Shown here: piece by piece, positions 38,154 to 47,420 of the stretch
How positions within the stretch are numbered: the first letter of the stretch is position 1
How the letters are laid out: each line of letters opens with the position of its first letter
DNA from: an uncultured Pontibacter sp.
GTDB lineage: Bacteria > Bacteroidota > Bacteroidia > Cytophagales > Hymenobacteraceae
Assembly (NCBI RefSeq): GCF_947499215.1
Contig: NZ_CANMNI010000002.1
Location: 744,001 to 808,000, forward strand
DNA length: 64,000 bases
Direction: 5' to 3'
Notes under the pieces: model-generated
What the model was told of the DNA's origin: nothing
What the model saw: only the letters and a program-made list of their open reading frames with translations
The model's database searches: none
Made by a program: the position numbers and the translations under genes

Positions 38154-39029
38154 TTGACAGATACGCCAACATTGGAATCGAAAGATAAGTTTTTTCGAAA
38201 GAAAAGTACACTTAACTGCCGCGGAAAAATCCTTTCGCTGGATATGCCGCTAGTCATGGGCATCCTCAATGTTACGCCTGACTCCTTTTATGCGGGCAGC
38301 CGCCTCAGCTCTCTTGACGAAGTAGTACACCGTGCCGAAAGCATGCTGGGCAACGGTGCCGACATCCTCGACTTGGGAGGTTATTCCTCCCGCCCGGGCG
38401 CTGCGGACGTATCGGTAGCTGAAGAATTGGACCGGGTTATACCTGCTATCGAAGCGATTATACAGCATTTTCCGGAGGCCGTTATTTCAGTTGATACCTT
38501 CCGGGCAGATGTGGCCGATGCAAGTATACAGGCAGGCGCCTCTATCATCAACGACATTTCGGGTGGCAACTTAGATGAAGCCATGTTCGAAACCGTGGCG
38601 CGAATGCAAGTGCCTTACATCCTCATGCACATGCGCGGCACACCACAGACCATGAACAGCCTGACGGACTATAATGACCTTGTGCTGGATGTAATCGACG
38701 AGTTGCAGGCGAAGGTGGCGCAGCTAAAAAATTTGGGTGTGAATGACATCATTCTGGACCCGGGCTTCGGTTTCGCTAAGACCGTAGACCAGAACTTTGA
38801 GCTAATGCACCGCCTCGAGGAACTTCGCATACTCGAGCTGCCGTTACTAGTGGGAGTATCCCGCAAGTCCATGACCTACAAGTATCTGGGCATCGACCAA
38901 TCTGAAGCACTGGCCGGCACAATAGCACTCAACACCATCGCGTTAGGAAAAGGCGCCGACATTTTGCGGGTACACGACGTAAAAGAAACTAAACAGACTA
39001 TTCAACTATACACGAAAGTAGCGCATTGA
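38154..39029 (+). CDS. folP: Dihydropteroate synthase (non-ATG start, probably TTG at 38154 or 38172)
   Basis: LVMGILNVTPDSFYAGSRLSSLDEVVHRAESMLGNGADILDLGGYSSRPGA...DPGFGFAKTVDQNFELMHRL...GVSRKSM. Confidence 0.95.
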   Translation: MTDTPTLESKDKFFRKKSTLNCRGKILSLDMPLVMGILNVTPDSFYAGSRLSSLDEVVHRAESMLGNGADILDLGGYSSRPGAADVSVAEELDRVIPAIEAIIQHFPEAVISVDTFRADVADASIQAGASIINDISGGNLDEAMFETVARMQVPYILMHMRGTPQTMNSLTDYNDLVLDVIDELQAKVAQLKNLGVNDIILDPGFGFAKTVDQNFELMHRLEELRILELPLLVGVSRKSMTYKYLGIDQSEALAGTIALNTIALGKGADILRVHDVKETKQTIQLYTKVAH

Positions 39030-39874
39030 TTCCTTTATTTACACTGGGTTTTTTGGAGATTGAGTTGCTGGATGTACTCGACATCCTGCTCGTTACGGTA
39101 TTGCTGTACCAGCTCTACAAGCTCCTGACCGGTAGCGTAGCCCTCAAAATTTTCTTGGGACTTCTCTCCGTATACCTGCTATACCTAGTGGTAAGGGCGG
39201 CAGGCATGGAGTTGCTCAGTATCATCCTCGGCCAGTTTATGGGTGTGGGTGTTCTGGCAGCCATCATCGTGTTCCAGCCTGAGATCCGACGCTTTCTTTT
39301 GCTCATCGGTAAAACCACCGCCTTTAACAACGACCGCCTGTTCCGTGGCTTTCCGTGGCGCCGTGAGCAAGTGGACAAACTCAGCCTCACTCCTTTTATA
39401 GAAGCCGCCAAATCGCTGGCCGCCAAGAACACGGGTGCGCTGATCGTATTTGCCAAAAGCTCTGAATTGAAATATTACGCCGAGTCCGGCGACTTGATCG
39501 ATGCCGTAATCTCGAAGCGTCTGCTGATGTCGATCTTTAACAAAACGAGTCCGTTGCACGATGGCGCCGTGATCATCTCGGGCAATCGCATCAAAGCGGC
39601 ACGCTGTATTTTGCCTGTAACAGAGAACAACGAGATACCAGCCTCCATGGGTCTGCGCCACCGCGCCGCCATCGGCCTCACTGAAGTAACCGACAGTGTG
39701 GTGCTCGTTGTATCGGAAGAGACCGGCCAGATTGCGCTCGTTCGTAATGCCGAGGTATACCGCAATCTTTCCTCCGCCGACCTTCGCGTAAAACTCAACC
39801 AGTTCCTGTTCGACACAGACCAGAAACCAGCCGCCGCTCCGGCTCCTGCCGAGAAGTCGGTGAGTGCAGCCTAA
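39026..39874 (+). CDS. cdaA: Diadenylate cyclase CdaA (TTG start overlapping folP stop)
   Basis: DVLDILLVTVLLYQLYKLL...AIIVFQPEIRRFLLLIGKT...KTSPLHDGAVIISGNRIKAARCILPVTENNEIPASMGLRHRAAIGLTEVTDSVVLVVSEETG. Confidence 0.96.
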   Translation: MIPLFTLGFLEIELLDVLDILLVTVLLYQLYKLLTGSVALKIFLGLLSVYLLYLVVRAAGMELLSIILGQFMGVGVLAAIIVFQPEIRRFLLLIGKTTAFNNDRLFRGFPWRREQVDKLSLTPFIEAAKSLAAKNTGALIVFAKSSELKYYAESGDLIDAVISKRLLMSIFNKTSPLHDGAVIISGNRIKAARCILPVTENNEIPASMGLRHRAAIGLTEVTDSVVLVVSEETGQIALVRNAEVYRNLSSADLRVKLNQFLFDTDQKPAAAPAPAEKSVSAA

Positions 39875-39895
39875 GATATATATCGCACTAACAGC

Positions 39896-39926
39896 AAAGC
39901 CAGCCTTTTGGGGCTGGCTTTTTCAT
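39896..39926 (+). terminator. Intrinsic terminator after cdaA
   Basis: AAAGCCAGCCttttggGGCTGGCTTTTT. Confidence 0.8.
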
Positions 39927-40157
39927 TTACCATCAATACAGGTATAGCCTAAAGCATTTCCTAAAGTTGTTCGGTCTCACCCCAAAGTGTGGAATACATT
40001 CCCCATTTACAGTTCCCTTTCCACAGGTTGCATAAAACGAAACAATATTGCAACCACCTTATAATCAACAATTTAAAACAAATGTCAGGTTTTGGCACGG
40101 TTATGCCAATAGGGCTTTGCGAAATCAAATAGTTAATCTAAACTAAACTGACATAAC

Positions 40158-40502
40158 ATGAAAAAAGCAACTTTTTTAGCAGCCGCCATCGCCCTTCTTG
40201 GATTCACATCAATCGATGCCAACGCACAAGCCGCACAGGCTGCTGAGCAAGCTCAGACTCAAACTCAAAACGATAATAAAGAGAAAGTTACCAAAGACCA
40301 ACTTCCTGAGCCTGTTAAGGCTGTGTTGGATCACGAAGCTTATAAAGAGTGGACTGTAGGTGACATCTACAAAGTGAAGCCAGCTGAAGGTGCAGCCGAT
40401 GCGAAAGTGCTTTATGAGATCGCTCTGACGAACAAGGAAGGTCAGACTGGTACGATCACCCTTGACGAACAAGGCCAAGACGCCTCTAAAGAACAAGAAT
40501 AG
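40158..40502 (+). CDS. Small secreted PepSY-like hypothetical protein
   Basis: Signal peptide MKKATFLAAAIALLGFTSIDANAQA; KVTKDQLPEPVKAVLDHEAYKEWTVGDIYKV. Confidence 0.7.
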   Translation: MKKATFLAAAIALLGFTSIDANAQAAQAAEQAQTQTQNDNKEKVTKDQLPEPVKAVLDHEAYKEWTVGDIYKVKPAEGAADAKVLYEIALTNKEGQTGTITLDEQGQDASKEQE

Positions 40503-40572
40503 CCAAAGCGCATTTAAGATAAATACTTAGAACTATGGAAAGGGCCTCTGCTTAGCGGAGGCTTTTTTGCGT

Positions 40573-40791
40573 CTATACCTTGCTTCTCCTACTCCAAAAC
40601 ACCCAATAGGCCAGCAAGCCAAACACAGGCACTACCCACAGCACAACCATCCAAAGCAGACGCTCCGTCAGGTTATAGTTTGTTTTGAAGATCAGGTGCA
40701 GCAGCGAGAGCACCACCAGTACGTAATAGGCGGCCACCAGTAGGAAGATGGAGCCAAAGATGGGATCGTTTCCGATGAAGCAAAATAGCAT
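40573..40791 (-). CDS. Small PLD-nuclease-N-terminal-like membrane protein
   Basis: IFGSIFLLVAAYYVLVVLSLLHLIFKTNYNLTERLLWMVVLWVVPVFGLLAYWVFWSRR. Confidence 0.65.
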   Translation of the reverse strand: MLFCFIGNDPIFGSIFLLVAAYYVLVVLSLLHLIFKTNYNLTERLLWMVVLWVVPVFGLLAYWVFWSRRSKV

Positions 40792-40822
40792 AGATTTAGC
40801 TTGATGTTGAGGAGAAGTTAGC

Positions 40823-41113
40823 TTACCCAAAAAGAATTTGGCTGACAAACCAAGTCAGATAGGCTAGTGCAGGGGCGCAGAGCAAAAGCACCATGCCCAA
40901 GTTCACGCGCACCCACTGCGGGTTAAGCATCATACTTAGGTAAGCTTCCGCTGAAAGCAGTATGGAGAAGTAAAAGGTGATCTGCAATAGGGTACCGGTT
41001 AGGTTAACTTCACCCCGTATACCTGCCGTGGCATAAGCCAGAAATGATATAACCAGCCATGCGAGCACGGTACTGAGCAGCAACTGACCAGCTTTTACTT
41101 TAATGTTGTTCAT
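40823..41113 (-). CDS. Hypothetical three-TM membrane protein
   Basis: MNNIKVKAGQLLLSTVLAWLVISFLAYATAGIRGEVN... Confidence 0.6.
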   Translation of the reverse strand: MNNIKVKAGQLLLSTVLAWLVISFLAYATAGIRGEVNLTGTLLQITFYFSILLSAEAYLSMMLNPQWVRVNLGMVLLLCAPALAYLTWFVSQILFG

Positions 41114-41156
41114 AGGTATAGCAGGTATAGGTATCAGTGATGATGACAAGATATAA

Positions 41157-41193
41157 AAAAAATAGCCGCTCCCATAACAGAAGCGGCTATTTC
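41157..41193. terminator. Hairpin terminator
   Basis: AAAATAGCCGCTcccataacagAAGCGGCTATTT. Confidence 0.7.
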
Positions 41194-41214
41194 TATACTA
41201 GTATAAAGTTGGGC

Positions 41215-42411
41215 TTATTTGATAACACCCAGCTCTTTGCCCACTTCTTTGAAAGCGGCGATACACTTGTCTAGGTGTACGCGGTCGTGCACGGCAGAGA
41301 GCTGTACACGGATACGAGCCTGTCCTTTTGGAACCACCGGGTAGTAGAAACCGATCACATAGATACCTTTGTCGAGCATGCGGGCTGCGAACTCCTGCGC
41401 CAGCGGTGCATCGTAGAGCATAACCGGTACAATCGGGTGGTCGCCTGGCTTGATGTCGAAACCGGCCGCCGTGATCTGCTCACGGAAATACTTGGTGTTC
41501 CACTCCAACTTGTCGCGCAGCTCAGTGGTAGAGCTCAGCAAATCCAACACTGCGATGGAAGCGCCCACAATAGACGGAGCCAGCGAGTTGGAGAACAGGT
41601 ATGGACGCGAGCGCTGACGCAGCATGTCGATGATCTCTTTTTTGCCTGATGTGAAACCACCCATGGCGCCGCCTAGCGCTTTGCCCAGCGTACCTGTGAT
41701 AATATCGATCTGGCCCATCACGTTATGGTACTCGTGCGTACCGCGACCGGTCTTACCCATAAAGCCCGAACTGTGGCACTCATCCACCATAATCAGGGCC
41801 TTATACTTGTCAGCCAGCGCCACGATCTTGTCAAGTTGCGCCACTGTGCCGTCCATGGAGAAGGCGCCGTCAGTTACGATGATGCGGTGCTTGGTGCCGG
41901 CATTCATGGCTTCCTGCAGCTTGGCCTCCAAGTCTTCCATGTTGTTGTGCTCGTAGCGGAAACGCTGAGCCTTGCACAGACGGATGCCATCGATGATGGA
42001 AGCATGGTTCAGCGCATCCGAAATGATAGCTGACTCAGCGTCGAATAAAGGTTCGAACAGACCGCCGTTCGCGTCGAAAGCCGCTGCATACAGGATGGTG
42101 TCTTCAGTACCGAGGAACTCAGAGATTTTACGCTCCAGTTCTTTGTGAATGTCTTGGGTGCCGCAGATAAAGCGCACCGAGCTCATGCCGTAACCGTGGG
42201 TGTCGATGGCATGCTTGGCCGCCTCTATCACCTTGGGGTGTGCCGACAGGCCTAGGTAGTTATTGGCGCAGAAGTTCAGCACATGGTGCATCTGTGTGGT
42301 ATCGATGTCAGCGCCCTGCGGGGTGGTGATGATACGTTCTTGCTTATACAAACCTGCTTCCTTGATCTCGGCAAGCTGCTGTTCTAAGTCTGGTTTTAAC
42401 GTTTCGTACAT
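41215..42411 (-). CDS. kbl: Glycine C-acetyltransferase (2-amino-3-ketobutyrate CoA ligase)
   Basis: [49 protein letters not shown]...[52 protein letters not shown]. Confidence 0.97.
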   Translation of the reverse strand: MYETLKPDLEQQLAEIKEAGLYKQERIITTPQGADIDTTQMHHVLNFCANNYLGLSAHPKVIEAAKHAIDTHGYGMSSVRFICGTQDIHKELERKISEFLGTEDTILYAAAFDANGGLFEPLFDAESAIISDALNHASIIDGIRLCKAQRFRYEHNNMEDLEAKLQEAMNAGTKHRIIVTDGAFSMDGTVAQLDKIVALADKYKALIMVDECHSSGFMGKTGRGTHEYHNVMGQIDIITGTLGKALGGAMGGFTSGKKEIIDMLRQRSRPYLFSNSLAPSIVGASIAVLDLLSSTTELRDKLEWNTKYFREQITAAGFDIKPGDHPIVPVMLYDAPLAQEFAARMLDKGIYVIGFYYPVVPKGQARIRVQLSAVHDRVHLDKCIAAFKEVGKELGVIK

Positions 42412-42478
42412 GGGTTATCTTCGTTAAGCTGTTACTTGTTCTATAATACGGGGCAGGTATAGCTTCTGCCCACTTTGT

Positions 42479-43822
42479 TTACTTTTCTGTTTTGGGCGGC
42501 GGACGGCGCATGATTGGCCGGGGCCGTGGTGGCTTAGGTTTCTCGTTTTGCTCTTCCGGCAAAGTGGATTCGCCAACTGATGGCTTAGCTGTTAAACCTG
42601 CATCTGAAGGAGCTTCCTGATGAGCCTTATTGACCTCCGGTTCCGCTGTCTCTCTCGGCGCTGTTTCCTGCGGAACTGTGAGCGGAGCCGGTCTGCGGAT
42701 AATTGGCCTCGGACGTGGCGGTTTGGCTGGCTGTTCTATACCTGACTCCCCTGCCGGTGCATTCGCTGGCGTTTTTTCTTCCGCGGGCACCTCTCCTGCT
42801 GCTGGTGCTGTCTCAACTCCATCTGATGCAGGTTTTGCCTCTTCCGGTTCAGACGCCGGGGCCGCTGGTTTGGCCAGTGCCGCCGGGCGCTTGATCACAG
42901 GCCTAGGCCGTGGTGGTTTTGATGTGTCTGCCGTTGGCTGCGCCGGGTTTTCCGCGTCAGCAGTAGGCTGTGGCGCATCCGGAGCAGGCGGTTTATCACC
43001 TGCATCAGATGCGCTTGGCTCCTGCGCTGGTTTCTGCAAAGCCGTTGGCCTTTTTATAATCGGTCGAGGGCGCGGAGGCTTTGGCGCTTCTGCAGGAGCC
43101 GCACCGCTCGCTGGTTCTATACCTGTGGTTGGCGCTTCTGCTGGCTTCTCTCCTTCCTGTAGTTTTTCTCCTTCTTGCGACGGCTTTTGCAGCGCTGCGG
43201 GGCGTTTGATGACCGGTCTCGGACGAGCAGGCTTCGGCGCTTCCGCTGATGCTTCATTGGCCGCATCGGACTGCTCAGGTATAGCATTCTCTTCCTGCTG
43301 CCGGGCGGTTGGCTGTTCGTCTGGCTTTGAAAGCGCAGCCGGACGCTTGATCACCGGTCTGGCTCTTGGCGCGGCAGGCTTGCCAGCTTCTTCGGCCGGC
43401 TTCTCTGCAGCAGTCGCTCCCTCTCCTTCCACCGGCGGTTTCAAAGCGGCTGGTCGGCGCACTACCGGTCTTGGTTTAGGTGCTGCAGCAGGCGCAACTG
43501 ACTTTTCCTCAGTTGTTTCCTGTGGAACATCCGTTGCGGTAGGTACAGCAGTCGGTGCCTCTGGTTCAGTTTTAGGTATAGGAGCGGTGGCGCGTCTTGC
43601 GGCTGGTCGCGGGGCGGCCGTGGTAGTCGGCTTTGGCACGTCTTCTTCGCGCAGATGGTATCGCAGTCGCACGTCGTTGAGCATCATTTTCACGGACACA
43701 TAAAAGCTGTTAGGGTGCATTTGGGCATACATGTTTTCCCAAACCCTGTAACGGGCCGGGTCTTCAGCCGCAAAGGCCTCCCTGTTGATTCGCTTTTTTA
43801 CCAGATACTCTTCAAACGTCAT
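42479..43822 (-). CDS. Proline/alanine-rich protein with ~7 tandem PRPxxKRPAAL repeats
   Basis: N-term MTFEEYLVKKRINREAFAAEDPARYRVWENMYAQMHPNSFYVSVKMMLNDVRLRYHL, then repeats KPPRPRPIIKRPTALQKPAQE etc. Confidence 0.8.
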   Translation of the reverse strand: MTFEEYLVKKRINREAFAAEDPARYRVWENMYAQMHPNSFYVSVKMMLNDVRLRYHLREEDVPKPTTTAAPRPAARRATAPIPKTEPEAPTAVPTATDVPQETTEEKSVAPAAAPKPRPVVRRPAALKPPVEGEGATAAEKPAEEAGKPAAPRARPVIKRPAALSKPDEQPTARQQEENAIPEQSDAANEASAEAPKPARPRPVIKRPAALQKPSQEGEKLQEGEKPAEAPTTGIEPASGAAPAEAPKPPRPRPIIKRPTALQKPAQEPSASDAGDKPPAPDAPQPTADAENPAQPTADTSKPPRPRPVIKRPAALAKPAAPASEPEEAKPASDGVETAPAAGEVPAEEKTPANAPAGESGIEQPAKPPRPRPIIRRPAPLTVPQETAPRETAEPEVNKAHQEAPSDAGLTAKPSVGESTLPEEQNEKPKPPRPRPIMRRPPPKTEK

Positions 43823-44023
43823 ATAGCGCTGACCGTGTCCTATACCTGCAAAGGTACGGAAACGAGCCTGAATCATTTTCCATATCAGCCTGATCAACCT
43901 ATGTCGCATACCTGCAACGGCTATCGGCATGACAAATATAAGAAAATCGGACTCCTGAAACAGGTACGCATTATTTCTATTTTACCATTGCATTACTTAA
44001 TCATTAAATCTGCTCACGCCTAT

Positions 44024-44131
44024 TTCAGTACCCGATCGACCGCCATACCTTTGGCCCAAGGTGAAAATATTAGGTTAAGATTAGATTAGTTGAGAGCGAA
44101 GCGCTTGCCATTGGCAGGCGTTTTCTTTTTG
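44024..44131 (+). ncRNA. Candidate ~70-nt sRNA (promoter-like element plus orphan terminator)
   Basis: TTTC-N18-TACCTTTG (44024-44053), then terminator CGCTTGCCattGGCAGGCG-TTTTCTTTTT at 44102-44130; no + strand ORF upstream. Confidence 0.35.
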
Positions 44132-44306
44132 AGACAAATGACCAGTTATTCATGCATTGAATCAGGTGAAGCAGCCATGTGGCTGCGCTGAGGCTAATCC
44201 TCAGTTGCCAGAGTTGACTCATCCATAGAAGCATTGTGAATCTTGTGCTTATATTTTCAGGATTGCCCTGAAATCGGTTACTTTGTGCAAATAATTTACT
44301 CTGACT

Positions 44307-45284
44307 ATGGCAAACACAAGTGACACGGTATTGGTGATTGGCGCCTGCGGACAACTTGGCTCTGAACTCACCCTCGAGCTTCGCAACATGTATGGCGGGT
44401 CTAATGTAGTGGCAGCCGATATTACGGCGCCCAAACAGGCTGACCTCCTCGATTCAGGCCCATTCGAGAAAGTGGATGTGCTGGACACAAATGTACTGGC
44501 CGAACTGGCTTCTAAATATAAATTCAAGCAAATCTACCACTTGGCGGCTGTGCTGTCGGCCACTGGCGAGAAGAACCCGAAATTCGCTTGGAAACTGAAT
44601 ATGGACGGCCTCTTCAATGTGCTGGACCTAGCCTTGGAGCATAAAGTGGAGAAAGTTTACTGGCCAAGCTCCATTGCCGTATTCGGACCGAACACACCGC
44701 GCCAGAACACGCCGCAGCATACCATTATGGACCCGAACACAGTGTATGGCGTAAGCAAGCAGGCCGGTGAGCGCTGGTGTGAGTATTATTTCGAAAAATA
44801 CGGTCTGGACGTGCGCAGCTTGCGCTACCCTGGCCTGATCGGTTACAAAGCTCTACCGGGCGGCGGCACCACCGACTATGCCGTTGATATCTACCACAAA
44901 GCCTTGGAAGGCGAAACCTACGAGTGCTTCCTGAGTGAGAACACTTACCTGCCAATGATGTACATGCCGGATGCCCTGAAGTCTACCTTGGATCTGATGC
45001 ACGCCCCGGCCGAGCAGGTGAAAGTGCGCAGCTCTTACAACCTAAGCGCGATGAGCTTCTCGCCTGAGGAGATCGCCGCCTCCATCCGTAAGTTTATACC
45101 TGACTTCAAGATTACCTACAAACCGGACTACCGTCAGCAAATCGCCGACTCGTGGCCACAGAGCATCGACGATAGCGCCGCCCAGCAGGATTGGGGCTGG
45201 AAGCCTTCCTTCGACCTCGACGCGATGACCGAGGACATGCTCCTCAACCTGAAGAAGATGAAGGAAGAGCAGACGCTGGCGTAA
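44307..45284 (+). CDS. NAD-dependent epimerase/dehydratase, probable SDR-type L-threonine 3-dehydrogenase
   Basis: VLVIGACGQLGSELTLELRNMYG...YHLAAVLSATGEKNPKFAWKLNMDGLFNVLDLA...YGVSKQAGERWCEYYFEKYGLDVRSLRYPGLIGYKALPGGGTTDYAVDIYHKALEG. Confidence 0.9.
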   Translation: MANTSDTVLVIGACGQLGSELTLELRNMYGGSNVVAADITAPKQADLLDSGPFEKVDVLDTNVLAELASKYKFKQIYHLAAVLSATGEKNPKFAWKLNMDGLFNVLDLALEHKVEKVYWPSSIAVFGPNTPRQNTPQHTIMDPNTVYGVSKQAGERWCEYYFEKYGLDVRSLRYPGLIGYKALPGGGTTDYAVDIYHKALEGETYECFLSENTYLPMMYMPDALKSTLDLMHAPAEQVKVRSSYNLSAMSFSPEEIAASIRKFIPDFKITYKPDYRQQIADSWPQSIDDSAAQQDWGWKPSFDLDAMTEDMLLNLKKMKEEQTLA

Positions 45285-45305
45285 AAAAACGTTGCAGAAG
45301 TATTC

Positions 45306-45344
45306 AAAAAAAGGGCTAGCACCAGACAGGTGCTAGCCCTTTCG
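45306..45344 (+). terminator. Intrinsic terminator
   Basis: AAAGGGCTAGCACCagacaGGTGCTAGCCCTTT. Confidence 0.85.
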
Positions 45345-45478
45345 CTTTCTGTAATTTGGCTTCCGGATAGCCTAATGTAACTATATCTCCTAACCTATGT
45401 TTTGCACAAAACGTCTATACCTTACAAGCACCTTGTCGCATACCTGCCAAAGGCTTGCGGATCTCAAAACTATGAAAC

Positions 45479-45817
45479 ATGACTGTAACTGATATAACTG
45501 ACAACCAGCTGCGACAGCTGATATTTGATAAAGAGCGCGTAATCGTAAAATTCACTGATCCGGCCTGCCCTATTTGTAAGGTGCTTTCCCCCTCCTTCCG
45601 GAGGCTCTCCCTAGAACCCCAATACCAAGAGATAAGCTTTGTGCGCATGGACGCGAGTGAGAACCCTGTTTCGAGTCAAGAGGTTAAGCTGACTGGTACA
45701 CCTTTCTTTGCGACTTACCAGAAAGGAACAATTCAGGAGTGCGGTATTGTTGACACCGAAGAAGGCATCCGTGCCATGCTCGTTCGACTTTTGCAACCTG
45801 ATAAACAAGCTACCTGA
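45479..45817 (+). CDS. Thioredoxin-family protein (CPIC active site)
   Basis: VIVKFTDPACPICKVLSPSFRRLS...VKLTGTPFFATYQKG. Confidence 0.85.
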   Translation: MTVTDITDNQLRQLIFDKERVIVKFTDPACPICKVLSPSFRRLSLEPQYQEISFVRMDASENPVSSQEVKLTGTPFFATYQKGTIQECGIVDTEEGIRAMLVRLLQPDKQAT

Positions 45818-45893
45818 GTCCACTGACTAAGCAGGAGGTACAAGCAGACCGCAAAAGCCGTAATTTGCGACAAAATATATAAGGCTATACCTC

Positions 45894-47348
45894 GTGTTTC
45901 GACTCACTACCCTTCAGCTGGTTTTCTTGGTTTTTATTTTAGGAAGTCTGCTCACTTTTCAGGCATGCTCCAGCACAGCCCGGCTCACTACTACCGCTCC
46001 TCCGGTAAGTGTCGCCACTGCGCCTGCCTATCAGCCTAAGCTCTCTTCCATCAGCATACCCATCTCCATCCCGCTATCGACTATTGAGGACAAACTGAAC
46101 CAAGAACTGCAGGGGACGCTCTACAAAGACGACAACTTAGACGATGACAACCTAATGGTAACCGTGCTCAAAAAAGGGCGCATGACCATACAGGCCGATA
46201 AGGACAAGCTATACTTCAGTGTGCCGCTGCAAGTATACGCCAAAGGCCGTTGGCAGTGGGAGCCCTGCAAGGCCTGCCCTTCATTCAGCAAATCCGAAGC
46301 GACTTCGTTTGATATGGTGGTGAAAGCGGAGAGCCGCTTCGGTCTTTCCGAAGACTACAAAATCAACACGATCACGAGTAGTAACTTTGAGTGGGGCAAT
46401 ACCAAACCCTACATTAATCTAGGACCGCTCAAGATCGGACTGGCTCGTTTTATAGAGCCTGCCATGAAGCAGCAGATGAATGTGATCGCCAGACAGCTGG
46501 ACAAGGAGATTCAAAGCCGTCTGAATTTGCGGCAGTATGTAGCCGACACATGGGTGCAGATGCAGCAGCCCGTAAAACTGGACGACAACCTGAACGCTTG
46601 GCTGAGTGTGGCACCACAAGAAGTGCGCATGGCGCCGCTCTACGCACACAATGGCAGCTTCCATACCCGTTTGGGTATTACCTCTTATATGCAAGTCACA
46701 ACCGACGGCAAACCGCAAACGCAACTCAACCGCAACCTGCCCAAACTCATCATCGACAACCACCTGCGCGACGACATTCAGATTGGACTCACCGCCACAG
46801 TGCCTTATACCCATGCTAGCAGCCTAATGCAGCAACAGGTGGCGAACCAGACATATAAGTTTGACGACGGGAAAAGCCAGATCACTGTGAAAGACGCCGC
46901 CATCACACCAAGTGGCAGCCAGCTAGTGCTGATGCTCGATGTGGACGGAAAAACCAAGGCAGGCCTTTTCACTAAAAAACTGGTGGGTAAGGTATACCTG
47001 CGCGGCACGCCTTATTACGATACACAAACCGCCTCCATCAAACTCCGTGACATAGACTACGATCTGGAAACGAAAGACATGCTGGTGAGCACGGCCAGTT
47101 GGCTGGCTAAAAACAAGTTCAAAGACATGATCCAAAGCCAAGTGAGCATACCTGTACAAACCCAACTGACCGATGTGCGCAACATGCTACAGCATACCCT
47201 GAATCAGTCGGGTCGCATGCACGAGGCGGTACTATTGCGCGGGGCTGTCAACGACTTGGAGCTGGAAGATATATACCTGACCCCTACCGGTATAAAAGCC
47301 CTTGTAAACGCCCGCGGTAGCCTAACCGCCACCATTGACAAACTGTAG
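45894..47348 (+). CDS. DUF4403 family lipoprotein (GTG start)
   Basis: Lipobox LTFQAC; SSISIPISIPLSTIEDKLNQELQGTLYKDD...; tandem SMP/BPI-like repeats. Confidence 0.85.
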   Translation: MFRLTTLQLVFLVFILGSLLTFQACSSTARLTTTAPPVSVATAPAYQPKLSSISIPISIPLSTIEDKLNQELQGTLYKDDNLDDDNLMVTVLKKGRMTIQADKDKLYFSVPLQVYAKGRWQWEPCKACPSFSKSEATSFDMVVKAESRFGLSEDYKINTITSSNFEWGNTKPYINLGPLKIGLARFIEPAMKQQMNVIARQLDKEIQSRLNLRQYVADTWVQMQQPVKLDDNLNAWLSVAPQEVRMAPLYAHNGSFHTRLGITSYMQVTTDGKPQTQLNRNLPKLIIDNHLRDDIQIGLTATVPYTHASSLMQQQVANQTYKFDDGKSQITVKDAAITPSGSQLVLMLDVDGKTKAGLFTKKLVGKVYLRGTPYYDTQTASIKLRDIDYDLETKDMLVSTASWLAKNKFKDMIQSQVSIPVQTQLTDVRNMLQHTLNQSGRMHEAVLLRGAVNDLELEDIYLTPTGIKALVNARGSLTATIDKL

Positions 47349-47420
47349 TCAGCTTCACTTTTCTAACCTAACATTTATCGCTGCCGTATCAAAAACCTAT
47401 CTTGATACTGACAACGCGAT

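Noticed and set aside
40089-40110. TTGGCACGGTTATGCCAAT as a sigma-54 promoter
   Set aside because: The -24 TGGCAC is good but the GC of the -12 element is one base too close and TTGC is not matched; more likely a chance imperfect palindrome.
42630-43703. 357-aa + strand ORF rich in Gly/Ala/Ser
   Set aside because: Shadow ORF antisense to the Pro/Ala-rich repeat gene; its low-complexity composition is the reverse-complement of the repeat codons.
42479-43822. CRISPR-like array suggested by regular DNA repeats
   Set aside because: Repeats are degenerate, in frame and encode PRPxxKRPAAL modules; no constant repeat plus unique spacer structure.
44070-44527. Minus-strand ORFs 44070-44354 and 44249-44527
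   Set aside because: Cross hairpins/terminator and the 5' end of the tdh-like gene; no domain signature.
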